This document shows, piece after piece, positions 16,705-24,894 of a stretch of 64,000 nucleotides of DNA (positions are counted from its first letter, which is position 1; each line of letters begins with the position of its first letter). Source of the stretch: Thalassobaculum fulvum (lineage in GTDB: Bacteria; Pseudomonadota; Alphaproteobacteria; Thalassobaculales; Thalassobaculaceae); assembly GCF_014652915.1 (NCBI RefSeq), contig NZ_BMZS01000009.1, positions 186,001 to 250,000 of the forward strand. Direction: 5' to 3'. The notes under the pieces are model-generated. The model worked only from the letters and a program-made list of their open reading frames with translations, was not told where the DNA came from and searched no databases. The position numbers and the translations under genes are program-made.

Positions 16705-17445
16705 CTACAGCGTTGCCACCGCGACCTGGTCCGGGTCGTCGACGCCGATCAGGGTGATCCGGGTGCCGGTGTCGAGCCGGATGAAGACGTCGTCGCCGAG
16801 GTCGGTGCGGGTCGACACCGAGACGCCGCCGGCGATCAGGATCTGGTCCTCGGTGACGTCGAAGCCGTGGATGGTGTCGCGGCCCTCGTCGGCGGCGGCA
16901 TAGGCGAAGCCGTCGGCGCCGAGCCCGCCATACAGGATGTCGCGGCCCTCGCCGCCGCTCAGCCGGTCGTTGCCCTGGCCGCCGTACAGGGTGTCGTCGT
17001 CGGCGCCGCCGAACAGCAGGTCGTTGCCCTGGTTGCCGTAGATCAGGTCGTCGCCGGCGCCGCCGGACAGGGTGTCGCGGCCCGCCAGCAGGGACAGCTC
17101 GCCGTTGCGCAGCACGTAGACGGTGTCGGAGTTCAGGCCGCCGAACAGGCTGTCGTCGCCGTCGCCGCCCTTCAGCAGGTCGTCGTCCTGGCCGCCGTAC
17201 AGCAGGTCGTTGCCGGCACCGCCGTCGAGGGTGTCGAGGCCGGTGTTGCCGTAGATCACGTCGTCGTCGGCGAGCCCGGACAGGACGTCCCAGCCGTTGC
17301 CGCCGAACATCCGGTCCGCGCGGGCGCTGCCCGTCAGGGTGTCGTCGTCGACCGTGTCGACGATCACCGGGTCGACGGTGACGGTGATCGTCGACTCCGC
17401 GAACGGCAGCGCTTCGAAGGCGTCGAGAGAGTCGAGCGTGGGCAT
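16705..17445 (-). CDS. Small RTX (calcium-binding nonapeptide repeat) protein
   Basis: A 246-residue acidic protein with about ten GGxGxDxUx-type nonapeptides between residues 45 and 190. They alternate in the style LIYGNQGNDLLFGG / TLYGGQGNDRLSGG, followed by a repeat-free C-terminus of about 55 residues (FDVTEDQILIAG onward) that would carry the type I secretion signal. The repeats bind Ca2+ outside the cell. The ATG at 17445 has GGAGA five bases upstream; an in-frame extension to 17478 exists. It shares the same two-step repeat pattern with the larger RTX gene at 46434-48020. It may use the type I exporter at 56-59 kb. Confidence 0.83.
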   Translation of the reverse strand: MPTLDSLDAFEALPFAESTITVTVDPVIVDTVDDDTLTGSARADRMFGGNGWDVLSGLADDDVIYGNTGLDTLDGGAGNDLLYGGQDDDLLKGGDGDDSLFGGLNSDTVYVLRNGELSLLAGRDTLSGGAGDDLIYGNQGNDLLFGGADDDTLYGGQGNDRLSGGEGRDILYGGLGADGFAYAAADEGRDTIHGFDVTEDQILIAGGVSVSTRTDLGDDVFIRLDTGTRITLIGVDDPDQVAVATL

Positions 17446-17610
17446 GGCAGTCTCCGAAGGCCGGGTTCCGGTCGCCATTCAGGGAAGCAAGAAACGGTCC
17501 ATCGCGACGGGAACGGGTCCCGGTCGTTCAACGCGCGATCCCGGCCGATCCGTCGCAGTTTACAGTGTCCGAGCGGTGCGGCGGGAGTGTGGCGATGACG
17601 GCGGGGGACG

Positions 17611-18498
17611 ATGACCGCGGGGGCGTGCATGGTCGGTGACGCGGTCGCCTTGGCCCTGGTCGCGGCGGTGTTCTTCGGATCGGCGCTGGTGCTGACGCCG
17701 TTCGGGCTGCGCCACCTGCCGCCGGTGCGCGGGGCAGCGGTCAGCGTCTCGACCACCGCGGCGGCGTTCCTGCTGGCCTCGCCGCTGCTGGTCGACTGGT
17801 CGGCCGCCGCCCTGCCGGCGGTGCTGGTGTTCGCGGCGGTCGGGCTGCTGTTCCCGGCGACCGTCACCATGCTGACCTTCGCCGCCAACCGCCGGCTCGG
17901 CCCGCACGTCGCCGGCGCGCTCGGCAATCTGGCCCCCCTGTTCGCCGTGCTGTTCGCCGCCGCCCTGCTCGGCGAGGTGCCGGGGCCGGGCCAGGCCGCC
18001 GGCATCCTGTTGGTGGTCGCCGGTGCCACCCTGCTGGTGCTGGCCTCGGCGCGCGGCGGCGGGATCGGCGTGCGGGCGGCCTTCCTGCTGCCGCTGGCAG
18101 CGGCCGCGGTCCGCGGCCTGGTGCAGCCGGCGGTGAAGATCGGCTTCGAGACCTGGCCGAGCCCGTACGCCGCCGCCACCGTCGGCTACCTGGTGTCGGC
18201 GGTCGTGGTCGTGGGCTTCGCGGCGGCGCGTGGCGGCCTGCCGTCGCTGCGCGGCGACCGCACCGGCGTGCTGTGGTTCGCGGCCGTCGGGCTGTGCAAC
18301 GGTGCCGCCGTGGTGACCATGTACGCCGCCCTGGCGCGTGGCCCGGTGGCGCTGGTGGCGCCGTTGGTGGCGACCTACCCGCTCGCCACGCTGGCGCTCG
18401 GCGCAGTGCTCCTGCGCGGCGTGCGGATCGGCCCGCGGATCGCCGTCGGCGTGGCGGTCACCGTCGCCGGCGTCGCCCTGCTGCTGGCCAGCCGATAG
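17611..18498 (+). CDS. EamA/DMT-superfamily transporter
   Basis: A 295-residue, very hydrophobic protein with about ten predicted membrane helices in two EamA halves, for example VALALVAAVFFGSALVL at the N-terminus and TVAGVALLLASR at the end. The GPVALVAPLVATYPLATLAL stretch near residue 247 is typical of the second repeat. Members export metabolites or import amines; the substrate is unknown. An internal ATG (17629) could also be the start. Confidence 0.82.
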   Translation: MTAGACMVGDAVALALVAAVFFGSALVLTPFGLRHLPPVRGAAVSVSTTAAAFLLASPLLVDWSAAALPAVLVFAAVGLLFPATVTMLTFAANRRLGPHVAGALGNLAPLFAVLFAAALLGEVPGPGQAAGILLVVAGATLLVLASARGGGIGVRAAFLLPLAAAAVRGLVQPAVKIGFETWPSPYAAATVGYLVSAVVVVGFAAARGGLPSLRGDRTGVLWFAAVGLCNGAAVVTMYAALARGPVALVAPLVATYPLATLALGAVLLRGVRIGPRIAVGVAVTVAGVALLLASR

Positions 18499-18524
18499 GG
18501 AGGTTCGGCGCTCCTATTCCTTGC

Positions 18525-18629
18525 CGTCATCCCGGGCTGGACCGCCCTCGGCGGGACGGACCCGGGACCCACCCGTCGCTTCGTGGGTCCCGGATCGACT
18601 GCGCCGTCGCGCAGCCGTCCGGGATGACG
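18525..18629. repeat. Nested inverted repeat between convergent genes
   Basis: The outer arms CGTCATCCCGG (18525-18535) and CCGGGATGACG (18619-18629) are perfect complements. A second pair, CCGGGACCCAC (18562-18572) and GTGGGTCCCGG (18583-18593), lies inside. The CGTCATCCCGG...GGGTCCCGG layout resembles dispersed palindromic intergenic repeats seen in alphaproteobacterial genomes. It sits between the EamA and hyuB stops, so it may act as a two-way terminator. Confidence 0.7.
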
Positions 18630-18659
18630 TCAGAACAGGGGGATGATTGGTCGAGACGC

Positions 18660-20366
18660 TCAGTCGTCGCCGGCGCCGGCCGCCGCGTCCCAGCCGTACA
18701 CCGCCTTGGCCTGCTCGGGGCTGACGAAGCCGTCGCGGACGTCGACCGCCAGCTGCGCCCGGTCGCGCGCCGCCGGGTCGCCGAGGCCGCCGCCGCCCGG
18801 CATCGAGATGATGATCCTGTCGCCGGCTGGGATGGTCTGCCGGCCCTTGCCCTTGAACAGCGGCCCGGAGGCGAGCTGCAGCTTGCCGGCGGTGCCGTCA
18901 TGGCCGCCGTTGCGGCCGCGCGGCGGGTGGATGACCCGGTCGAACATGCAGTTCATGGCGAACGGCGCGCCGTCGGCGTGGCTGATCTCCATGACCTGGC
19001 CGAGTCCGCCGCGATGCGCGCCGGGGCCGCCGGAATCGGTCCGGTACTCCTTCTTCCAGAAGATCAGCGGCGCAATCGTCTCGTTGACCTCGACCGGGGT
19101 GTTGCGCACGCCCGACGGAAAGGCGGTGGCGTTCAGCCCGTCCTTGCCCGGCCTGGCGCCGGTGCCGCCGGCGTGGAAGGTGTTCATGGCGAACGGCCGG
19201 CTCTTGCCGTAGTCGCCGTCGGCGATGCCGGGGCCGCCCAGCAGCACCGGGTTCCACAGGCAGCTGGTGCCCTCGGCCGGCACCCGGTCGGGGATGACCT
19301 GGTTCAGGCAGCCCAGCACCACGTCCGGCAGCATCTGGCCGATCACGTGCCGGCCGGCGACCGCCGCCGGGTGCAGGGCGTTGAGGATCGTGCCCTCCGG
19401 CGCGGTCACCCGAACCGCGCCGAGCGAGCCGGCGTTGTTCGGCACCGCCCCGCCGATCACGCAGCGCACCCCGAAGCTGGCATAGGCCTGGGTGTAGGTC
19501 AGCGGCACGTTGATGCCGAAGCTCGACGGGCCGGAGGTGCCGGCGAAGTCGACGTCGATGCCGTCGTCGGTCACGGTCAGGGTGCCGACCAGGTCGAGCT
19601 CCTTCTCGAAGCCGTCGATCCGCATGGCGTTCTTCCAGGTGCCCTTCGGCAGCTTGCGGATCTCCTCCAGCATGCCGGCCCGGCTGCTCTCGATGATGTG
19701 ACGGCCGAGCTCGTCCAGGTCGGCCAGACCGAATTCCCGCATCATGTCGACCAGCCGGCGGCCGCCGACCTCGTTGCAGGCCATCAGCGAGTAGATGTCG
19801 CCCTCGACCTCGACCGGGTTGCGGACGTTGACCCGGATCACGCCCATCAGGCCCTCGTCGACCGTGCCGCGGCTGGCCAGCCGCATGATCGGCACGTTGA
19901 TGCCTTCCTCGTAGACCTGCCTCCCGTCCGGGCCGAAGCCGCGGCCGCCGACGTCGACCACGTGGCTGGTGCAGGCGAACAGGCCGACCGGCCGGCCGTC
20001 CAGGAAGGTCGGGGTGACCACCGTGAAATCGTTCAGGTGGCCGGTGCCCTTCCAGGGGTCGTTGGTGATGAACACGTCGCCCTCGGCCATGGTGGCGATC
20101 GGGAAGGTCTCCAGGAAGAACCCGACCGAGGCGGCCATGGCGTTGACGTGGCCGGGCGTGCCGGTGACGGCCTGGGCCAGCATCCGGCCCTGGGTGTCGA
20201 ACACCCCGGCCGAGATGTCGCCAGCCTCGCGCGCCGAGGTCGAGAAGGCGGTGCGCACCAGGGTCTGGGCCTGCTCCTCGACGACCGAGAGCAGCCGGTT
20301 CCACTGGATCTGCATGTGGATCTGGTCGAGCGCCGTTCTGTTGCCGGTTGGGCGGTTTGCGGTCAT
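18660..20366 (-). CDS. hyuB: Hydantoinase B / 5-oxoprolinase subunit (HyuB)
   Basis: A 568-residue protein typical of HyuB. It has LDQIHMQIQWNRLLSVVEE at the start, FSTSAREAGDISAGVFDTQG, then VFITNDPWKGTGHLNDFTVV, and the C-terminal IISMPGGGGLGDPAARDRAQ. With HyuA it forms an ATP-dependent amidohydrolase for 5-oxoproline, N-methylhydantoin or related rings. GAGGAGA is six bases from the ATG. It follows hyuA after 11 bases on the same strand. Confidence 0.92.
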   Translation of the reverse strand: MTANRPTGNRTALDQIHMQIQWNRLLSVVEEQAQTLVRTAFSTSAREAGDISAGVFDTQGRMLAQAVTGTPGHVNAMAASVGFFLETFPIATMAEGDVFITNDPWKGTGHLNDFTVVTPTFLDGRPVGLFACTSHVVDVGGRGFGPDGRQVYEEGINVPIMRLASRGTVDEGLMGVIRVNVRNPVEVEGDIYSLMACNEVGGRRLVDMMREFGLADLDELGRHIIESSRAGMLEEIRKLPKGTWKNAMRIDGFEKELDLVGTLTVTDDGIDVDFAGTSGPSSFGINVPLTYTQAYASFGVRCVIGGAVPNNAGSLGAVRVTAPEGTILNALHPAAVAGRHVIGQMLPDVVLGCLNQVIPDRVPAEGTSCLWNPVLLGGPGIADGDYGKSRPFAMNTFHAGGTGARPGKDGLNATAFPSGVRNTPVEVNETIAPLIFWKKEYRTDSGGPGAHRGGLGQVMEISHADGAPFAMNCMFDRVIHPPRGRNGGHDGTAGKLQLASGPLFKGKGRQTIPAGDRIIISMPGGGGLGDPAARDRAQLAVDVRDGFVSPEQAKAVYGWDAAAGAGDD

Positions 20367-20377
20367 GGCGGGTCTCC

Positions 20378-22471
20378 TCAGGCGGCGCGCTTGGAGGTGA
20401 GCATCAGGTAGCCGAGCGGGTTCACCGCGACGTCGAAGGTCGAGGTGACGACGGTGGTGGTCTGGTCCTCGACGATCAGCGCCGGGCCGGCGATGGCGGC
20501 CCCGGGGACCAGGTCGTCGCGGGCGTAGATCGCGTAGTCGACGTCCTCCCGGCGGGCCGGGTCGAACACGCTGCGCGAGCCGATCGGCTTCGGTGCCGGC
20601 GCGCCGGTACCGGCCGCGGCCGGCGGTTCCGCGTGCACGGTCGGGGCCGAGACCGTCAGGGTCCAGCTCAGGATCTCGGGCTCCTGGCCCGGGATCGTGC
20701 GACCGTACAGGGCGGTGTACTCGGCTTCGAAGGCGGCGCGGATGCGGTCGGCGTCGGCCGCGGTCAGGCTGCCGGCCGGCAGCGGCACGCTGATCTCGTG
20801 GCCCTGGCCGACGTAGCGCATGAACGCCACCCGGCTCTCGGTCAGGCCCTCCGACCCGGCGCCGGCGACGACGATCCCGGTCGCCTCCCGGCCCATCTCG
20901 GCCAGCAGCGCGTTGACCGCGTCGGCGTCGAACTCCGACAGCCGGAGATAGCGGCTGCGCACCACCTCGTAGGAGATCGGCGCCCGCAGGAAGCCGATCG
21001 CCGAGCCGACGCCGGCGCCGGTAGGCACCACCACGGTCGCGATGTCGAGCTTCTCGGCGAGCCGGGCGGCGTGCAGCGGGGCGGCACCGCCGAACGCGAT
21101 CATCGACCGGGCGGTGATGTCCTTGCCCCACTCGATGGCGTGCACGCGGGCGGCGTTGGCCATGTTCTCGTCGACGATCTCGGCGATCGCGAAGGCGCCG
21201 AGCCGGCCCTCGAGCTGCATCGGCGCGCCGACCTCGGCGGCGACCGCGCCGGCCGCCGCGTCGACGTCCAGCGCCACCTCGCCGCCGGCGAACCGGGCCG
21301 GGTCGATCTTGCCGAGCACCACGTCGCCGTCGGTCACCGTCGGCCGGGTGCCGCCGCGGCCGTAGCAGGCCGGGCCGGGCTCGGACGACGCGCTCTCCGG
21401 GCCGACCAGCAGCCGGCCCATGGCGTCGACATGGGCGATCGAGCCGCCGCCGGCGCCGATCTCGACCATCTCGATCGCCGGGATGCGGACCGGCAGGCCG
21501 CTGCCCTTGAGGTTGCGGTAGACCCGCGCGACCTCGAAGGTGCGGGTCGACAGCGGCGCGAAGTCGTCGATCAGGCAGATCTTCGCCGTGGTGCCGCCCA
21601 TGTCGTAGGACAACACGTCCTTCAGGCCGCATTCCTTGGCGATCTCGGTCGCCAGGATGGCGCCGCCGGCCGGGCCCGACTCGACCAGCCGGATCGGGAA
21701 CCGGATCGCGGTCTCCAGCGTGGTCAGGCCGCCGCCCGAGGTCATCAGCAGGAACGGGCAGCGGTAACCGCGGTCGCGCATGCGGGCGCCGAGCTCGGTC
21801 AGGTAGCGCGCCATCTTCGGCTGGACGTAGGCGTTGGCGCAGGCGGTCGACTGCCGCTCGTACTCGCGGATCTCCGGGCACACCTCGCTCGACAGGGTGA
21901 TCGCCAGGTTCGGATAGGCCTCGGCCAGGATCGCCGCGACCCGGCGCTCGTGGTCGCCGTTGGCGTAGGCGTGCAGCAGGCCGATGGCGACCGCCTCGAT
22001 CTTCTGCTCGGCGATCGCCGGGATCAGGGCGCGCACCGAATCCTCGTCCAGCGGCACCAGGACCTCGCCGCGGTAGTTCAGGCGCTCGGTCACCGACCAG
22101 CGCAGGTAGCGCGGCACCAGCGGCGCCGGCCGGTCGATCGCGATGTCGTACTGCTCGAACCTGTTCTCCTGCGCCATCTCCACGCTGTCGCGGTGGCCGG
22201 AACTGGTGATCAGCGCGGTCTTCGCACCCTTGCGCTCGATCAGCGCGTTGGTCGCGAGCGTGGTGCCGTGGATGATCAGCCCGACGCTCTCCGGCGCGAT
22301 CCCGGCCTCGGCCACGGCCTTGTCGACGCCGGCCAGCACGCCCTCCTCGGGCGCCTGCGGCGTGGTCAGGACCTTGGCGGTGACGCGCCGCGGTCCGATC
22401 TCGAGGGCGACATCGGTGAAGGTACCGCCCACGTCGACGGCGAGACGGGGCGCGGAGCTGGAGACAGTCAT
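20378..22471 (-). CDS. hyuA: Hydantoinase A / 5-oxoprolinase subunit (HyuA)
   Basis: A 697-residue ATP-binding partner of HyuB. The N-terminal LAVDVGGTFTDVALEIG (residues 9-25) is the actin-like phosphate loop of the hydantoinase A/acetone carboxylase family. Further signatures are IIHGTTLATNALIERKG, LSYDMGGTTAKICLIDD and GAGGGSIAHVDAMG. The ATG at 22471 begins MTVSSSAPRLAVDVGG. No purine-rich ribosome site is obvious. Exact ring substrate is not predictable. Confidence 0.93.
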   Translation of the reverse strand: MTVSSSAPRLAVDVGGTFTDVALEIGPRRVTAKVLTTPQAPEEGVLAGVDKAVAEAGIAPESVGLIIHGTTLATNALIERKGAKTALITSSGHRDSVEMAQENRFEQYDIAIDRPAPLVPRYLRWSVTERLNYRGEVLVPLDEDSVRALIPAIAEQKIEAVAIGLLHAYANGDHERRVAAILAEAYPNLAITLSSEVCPEIREYERQSTACANAYVQPKMARYLTELGARMRDRGYRCPFLLMTSGGGLTTLETAIRFPIRLVESGPAGGAILATEIAKECGLKDVLSYDMGGTTAKICLIDDFAPLSTRTFEVARVYRNLKGSGLPVRIPAIEMVEIGAGGGSIAHVDAMGRLLVGPESASSEPGPACYGRGGTRPTVTDGDVVLGKIDPARFAGGEVALDVDAAAGAVAAEVGAPMQLEGRLGAFAIAEIVDENMANAARVHAIEWGKDITARSMIAFGGAAPLHAARLAEKLDIATVVVPTGAGVGSAIGFLRAPISYEVVRSRYLRLSEFDADAVNALLAEMGREATGIVVAGAGSEGLTESRVAFMRYVGQGHEISVPLPAGSLTAADADRIRAAFEAEYTALYGRTIPGQEPEILSWTLTVSAPTVHAEPPAAAGTGAPAPKPIGSRSVFDPARREDVDYAIYARDDLVPGAAIAGPALIVEDQTTTVVTSTFDVAVNPLGYLMLTSKRAA

Positions 22472-22544
22472 CGGGGAGCCGTTGTTGCGGTGCGAAAGAA
22501 GCCGCCAAGGTTCGCGATCCGACCCCGGTTCGTCAATGGGCCGA

Positions 22545-22582
22545 TTCCGGTCCGGACCGGAACCGCCGGCCGGCCCGGCGGT
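22545..22582. promoter_or_regulatory. Adjacent palindromes in the hyuA/OmpA divergent region
   Basis: A perfect 18-base palindrome TTCCGGTCCGGACCGGAA (22545-22562) abuts a second inverted repeat with arms ACCGCCGG and CCGGCGGT (22562-22569 and 22575-22582). They lie 74 bases before hyuA and 123 before the OmpA-family gene, a position suited to an operator controlling either. Confidence 0.45.
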
Positions 22583-22705
22583 TGACCGGGTGACTTCGCA
22601 CGGGGAGTGCCCCGCCCGCCGCCGATCGGCCGGCGACGCAGGTCGCGGCTTCCGGCCGGGCCGGGTCACCCCCCGAGACCACCCGAACCCGGAAGAGGAC
22701 CGACC

Positions 22706-23665
22706 ATGCGCAAGACCCTGCTCTACGCCCTCCCCGTGACCCTGGCCGCCGGGATCGCCGCAACAGCGCCGGTGGCCGCCGGCGCCGCGACGCTGTTCCC
22801 GCTGTTCCCGAACGTCGAGAAGGCCCGGTCGCTGCAGTCCGGCGACGCCACCTTCGGCGACCGGCTGGCCCGCGAGTACAAGGAGCTGTCGCTGTTCGAG
22901 GCCGACGAGATGGGCGACTGGGCGGACGCCGACCGCTTCGCGGCGAAGGGCCTGCGGTCGGCCGCCGGCGAGGTGCCGATGCCGGCCGAGCCGGAGAAGT
23001 GGGACATCGGCGACGCCGGGGCCCGCAGCGAGCTGCAGTCGGCCCGGGCCGAGCTGGTGACCCTGCTGCAGGGCGGCGGCCGCCAGAAGGCGCCGGCCGA
23101 GGCGGCGGTCGCCCAGTCGCGCTACGACTGCTGGGTCGAGCAGGCCGAGGAAGGCCACCAGTTCGACCACATCGCCGCCTGCCGCGCCTCGTTCCTGGCG
23201 GCCATGGACGCCCTCAAGGGCGCCCTGGAGCCGACCGCCGTGACCTACGAGACGGTCGAGGAGGAGGTGGCGCGCGACACCGTGTACTTCGACTGGGACA
23301 AGGACGCCATCCGCCCGGACCAGCAGCGCGAGCTCGACGCGTTCCTCGGCGAGATGCGGAAGATCGAGCCGGTGACCCTCTACATCGAGGGACACGCCGA
23401 CACCTCCGGCCCGCAGGACTACAACGCCGACCTGTCGCGCCGGCGTGCCGAGAACGTGCGGGCCGAGTTGCTGCGCCAGGGCATGACGGTCGGCGAGATC
23501 AAGGATCTCGACATCGAGGCCAAGGGCGAGAACGAGCCGGCGGTGGCGACCGGCGACGGCGTCAAGGAGCAGCGCAACCGCCGCGTCGTGGTGATCGCCA
23601 CCGGCCAGGTGAAGCAGGAGAAGACCACCACCGTCGGCCAGAGTGCGGCGACCACCAGGCAGTAG
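22706..23665 (+). CDS. OmpA-family protein with C-terminal peptidoglycan-binding domain
   Basis: A 319-residue protein with a signal peptide (TLLYALPVTLAAGIAATAPV, cleavage near VAAGA) and a middle region of about 170 residues rich in charged helices. A C-terminal OmpA/MotB-like domain starts near residue 190: TVYFDWDKDAIRPDQQRELD, then YIEGHADTSGPQDYNADLS, then RRAENVRAELLRQGM. There is no lipobox. It probably sits in the periplasm or outer membrane and binds peptidoglycan. GAAGAGGA precedes the ATG. Confidence 0.86.
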   Translation: MRKTLLYALPVTLAAGIAATAPVAAGAATLFPLFPNVEKARSLQSGDATFGDRLAREYKELSLFEADEMGDWADADRFAAKGLRSAAGEVPMPAEPEKWDIGDAGARSELQSARAELVTLLQGGGRQKAPAEAAVAQSRYDCWVEQAEEGHQFDHIAACRASFLAAMDALKGALEPTAVTYETVEEEVARDTVYFDWDKDAIRPDQQRELDAFLGEMRKIEPVTLYIEGHADTSGPQDYNADLSRRRAENVRAELLRQGMTVGEIKDLDIEAKGENEPAVATGDGVKEQRNRRVVVIATGQVKQEKTTTVGQSAATTRQ

Positions 23666-23690
23666 TCGCACCCGTCCGTCGCAGGACAGG

Positions 23691-23721
23691 CGAGGGCCCG
23701 CCGGCCGCCGGCGGGCCCTCG
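23691..23721 (+). terminator. Strong GC hairpin after the OmpA-family gene
   Basis: Fourteen-base perfect arms (23691-23704 and 23708-23721) around a three-base loop, 25 bases after the stop. There is no T-run follows, so intrinsic termination is likely but not certain. Confidence 0.55.
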
Positions 23722-23835
23722 GTCCGTCCGGCGTCGGCTTCGCCGCGATCCTGTCCCGGTAGCCCCGCGGCCCGACCGGCTGTACCCTGGGCGGACGCCA
23801 AGGCGGTTCGCACGGTTTCAGCTTGGGGGGCGGTC

Positions 23836-24417
23836 ATGTCTCGTCGGGAACACCGGGTGGCTCAGTCGGCCTGGACGATGTGGGGGCGTGTCCTGCCCCT
23901 CCTGGCCGCCCTGTTGCTGGCGGCGCCGGCGGCACACGCTGCGGCCTCGCGGCCGGCCGCATCCACCCAGACGATCGGCGGATACGTCTACTCGTGGTTC
24001 GAGTGGGCGATCGCGTTGCCGAAGAGCATGATCCTGGGCGTCGACGCCGACGTGGTCGCAGCCAGGGCGGCGCTGGTCGGCGACATCGAGCGGCTGAAGG
24101 CGATGGTGGCGCTGGCCGGCTTCAGGGTCGAGACGGTCAGCGTGGCGATGGGGCTGATTCCGGCGGTCTCCCTGTCGCTGGCCTACGACCGGGCGATCAG
24201 CGAGCAGGAGCTGGCGGCGTTGCGCGCGGAGCTGCGCGGCGGAAAGTTCGGCTTCCTCGAGAAGGCGCTGCTCGAGGCCCTGCTGGATGCGTCGTCCGCG
24301 ACGATCGGCAAGGAAGGGGACAGCCTGAGCCTGGCCAGTGTCGACGTCGACGTCGACGTGATCCCGACGATCACCCTGAACTTCGAAGAGGCCGGCCCCG
24401 CCGGCGCGAAGGACTGA
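23836..24417 (+). CDS. Exported protein of unknown function
   Basis: I do not recognise this 193-residue protein. It has an N-terminal signal or anchor (VLPLLAALLLAAPAAHAA, residues 19-36) followed by a moderately hydrophobic mature part. That part contains SWFEWAIALPKSMILGVDAD, a repeated leucine/alanine helical pattern and an acidic, valine-rich VDVDVDVIPTITLNFEEA near the end. A G-rich run precedes the ATG. It is convergent with the lipoprotein gene. Confidence 0.65.
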   Translation: MSRREHRVAQSAWTMWGRVLPLLAALLLAAPAAHAAASRPAASTQTIGGYVYSWFEWAIALPKSMILGVDADVVAARAALVGDIERLKAMVALAGFRVETVSVAMGLIPAVSLSLAYDRAISEQELAALRAELRGGKFGFLEKALLEALLDASSATIGKEGDSLSLASVDVDVDVIPTITLNFEEAGPAGAKD

Positions 24418-24443
24418 GCCGGCCCCGGACCGGGTAAAGAAAT

Positions 24444-24463
24444 GGCCCGCCGTAGGGCGGGCC
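24444..24463 (-). terminator. Rho-independent terminator of the small lipoprotein gene
   Basis: Eight-base arms GGCCCGCC and GGCGGGCC around a four-base loop. Read on the minus strand, the hairpin is followed by ATTTCTTT, a U-rich tail, 35 bases beyond the lipoprotein stop. It may also stop transcription from the converging plus-strand gene. Confidence 0.65.
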
Positions 24464-24498
24464 GGGCAGTGGGGGAGGAACACGCGGGCGGGGAACCG

Positions 24499-24726
24499 CT
24501 ACTTCTTCTTGGTCTGGTCGTAGATGTAGCCGCCGGCGGCCCCGACGGCGCCGCCGATGATGGCACCGCAGCTGATGCAGCCGCCGGTCAGCAGCCCGGC
24601 CGCGGCACCGGTGCCGGCGCCGAGCGCGCCGCCCGACAGGGTGCGCTGCTGGGTGTCGTTCATGCCCGTGCAGCCGCCGAGCGCGAGCGCGCCGGCCAGG
24701 ACGGCCGGGAGCAGGATGCGTTGCAT
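24499..24726 (-). CDS. Small glycine-zipper lipoprotein
   Basis: A 75-residue protein with a lipoprotein signal peptide (LLPAVLAGALALGGC; Cys at residue 19 is the lipidation site). A glycine-zipper hairpin GGALGAGTGAAAGLLTGG is followed by AIIGGAVGAAGGYIYDQTKKK in two pieces. Such proteins (YMGG/SlyB-like) sit in the outer membrane or periplasm and are often envelope-stress proteins. A strong GGAGGAG ribosome site lies just upstream. Confidence 0.84.
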   Translation of the reverse strand: MQRILLPAVLAGALALGGCTGMNDTQQRTLSGGALGAGTGAAAGLLTGGCISCGAIIGGAVGAAGGYIYDQTKKK

Positions 24727-24894
24727 GGCTCTCCTCCTGTTGGTTGGGACCGGGCCCGGCCGGGGGCCGGCACAGCCTCGCCGTGACAACGCACGGGCCG
24801 GCCGGACGGTTCCGCGCATCGCCGCCGGGTCGGCGCTTTCTTGCCGTTCCGGCATCGAGTCGACTACTGTCCAGCAAAGGGCAGGAGACGCCGG

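Noticed and set aside
16867-17598. Plus-strand open frame antisense to the small RTX gene
   Set aside because: It shows the same artefact: repeated valine-alanine strings mirror RTX repeats and extend through the promoter gap.
18525-18629. Insertion sequence end
   Set aside because: The inverted repeats enclose only about 80 bases with no transposase and no target duplication.
18660-22508. Open frame of about 1280 codons joining hyuB and part of hyuA
   Set aside because: The upstream part is a GC-driven open frame in the wrong phase for hyuA. Hydantoinase A motifs appear in a different frame starting at 22471.
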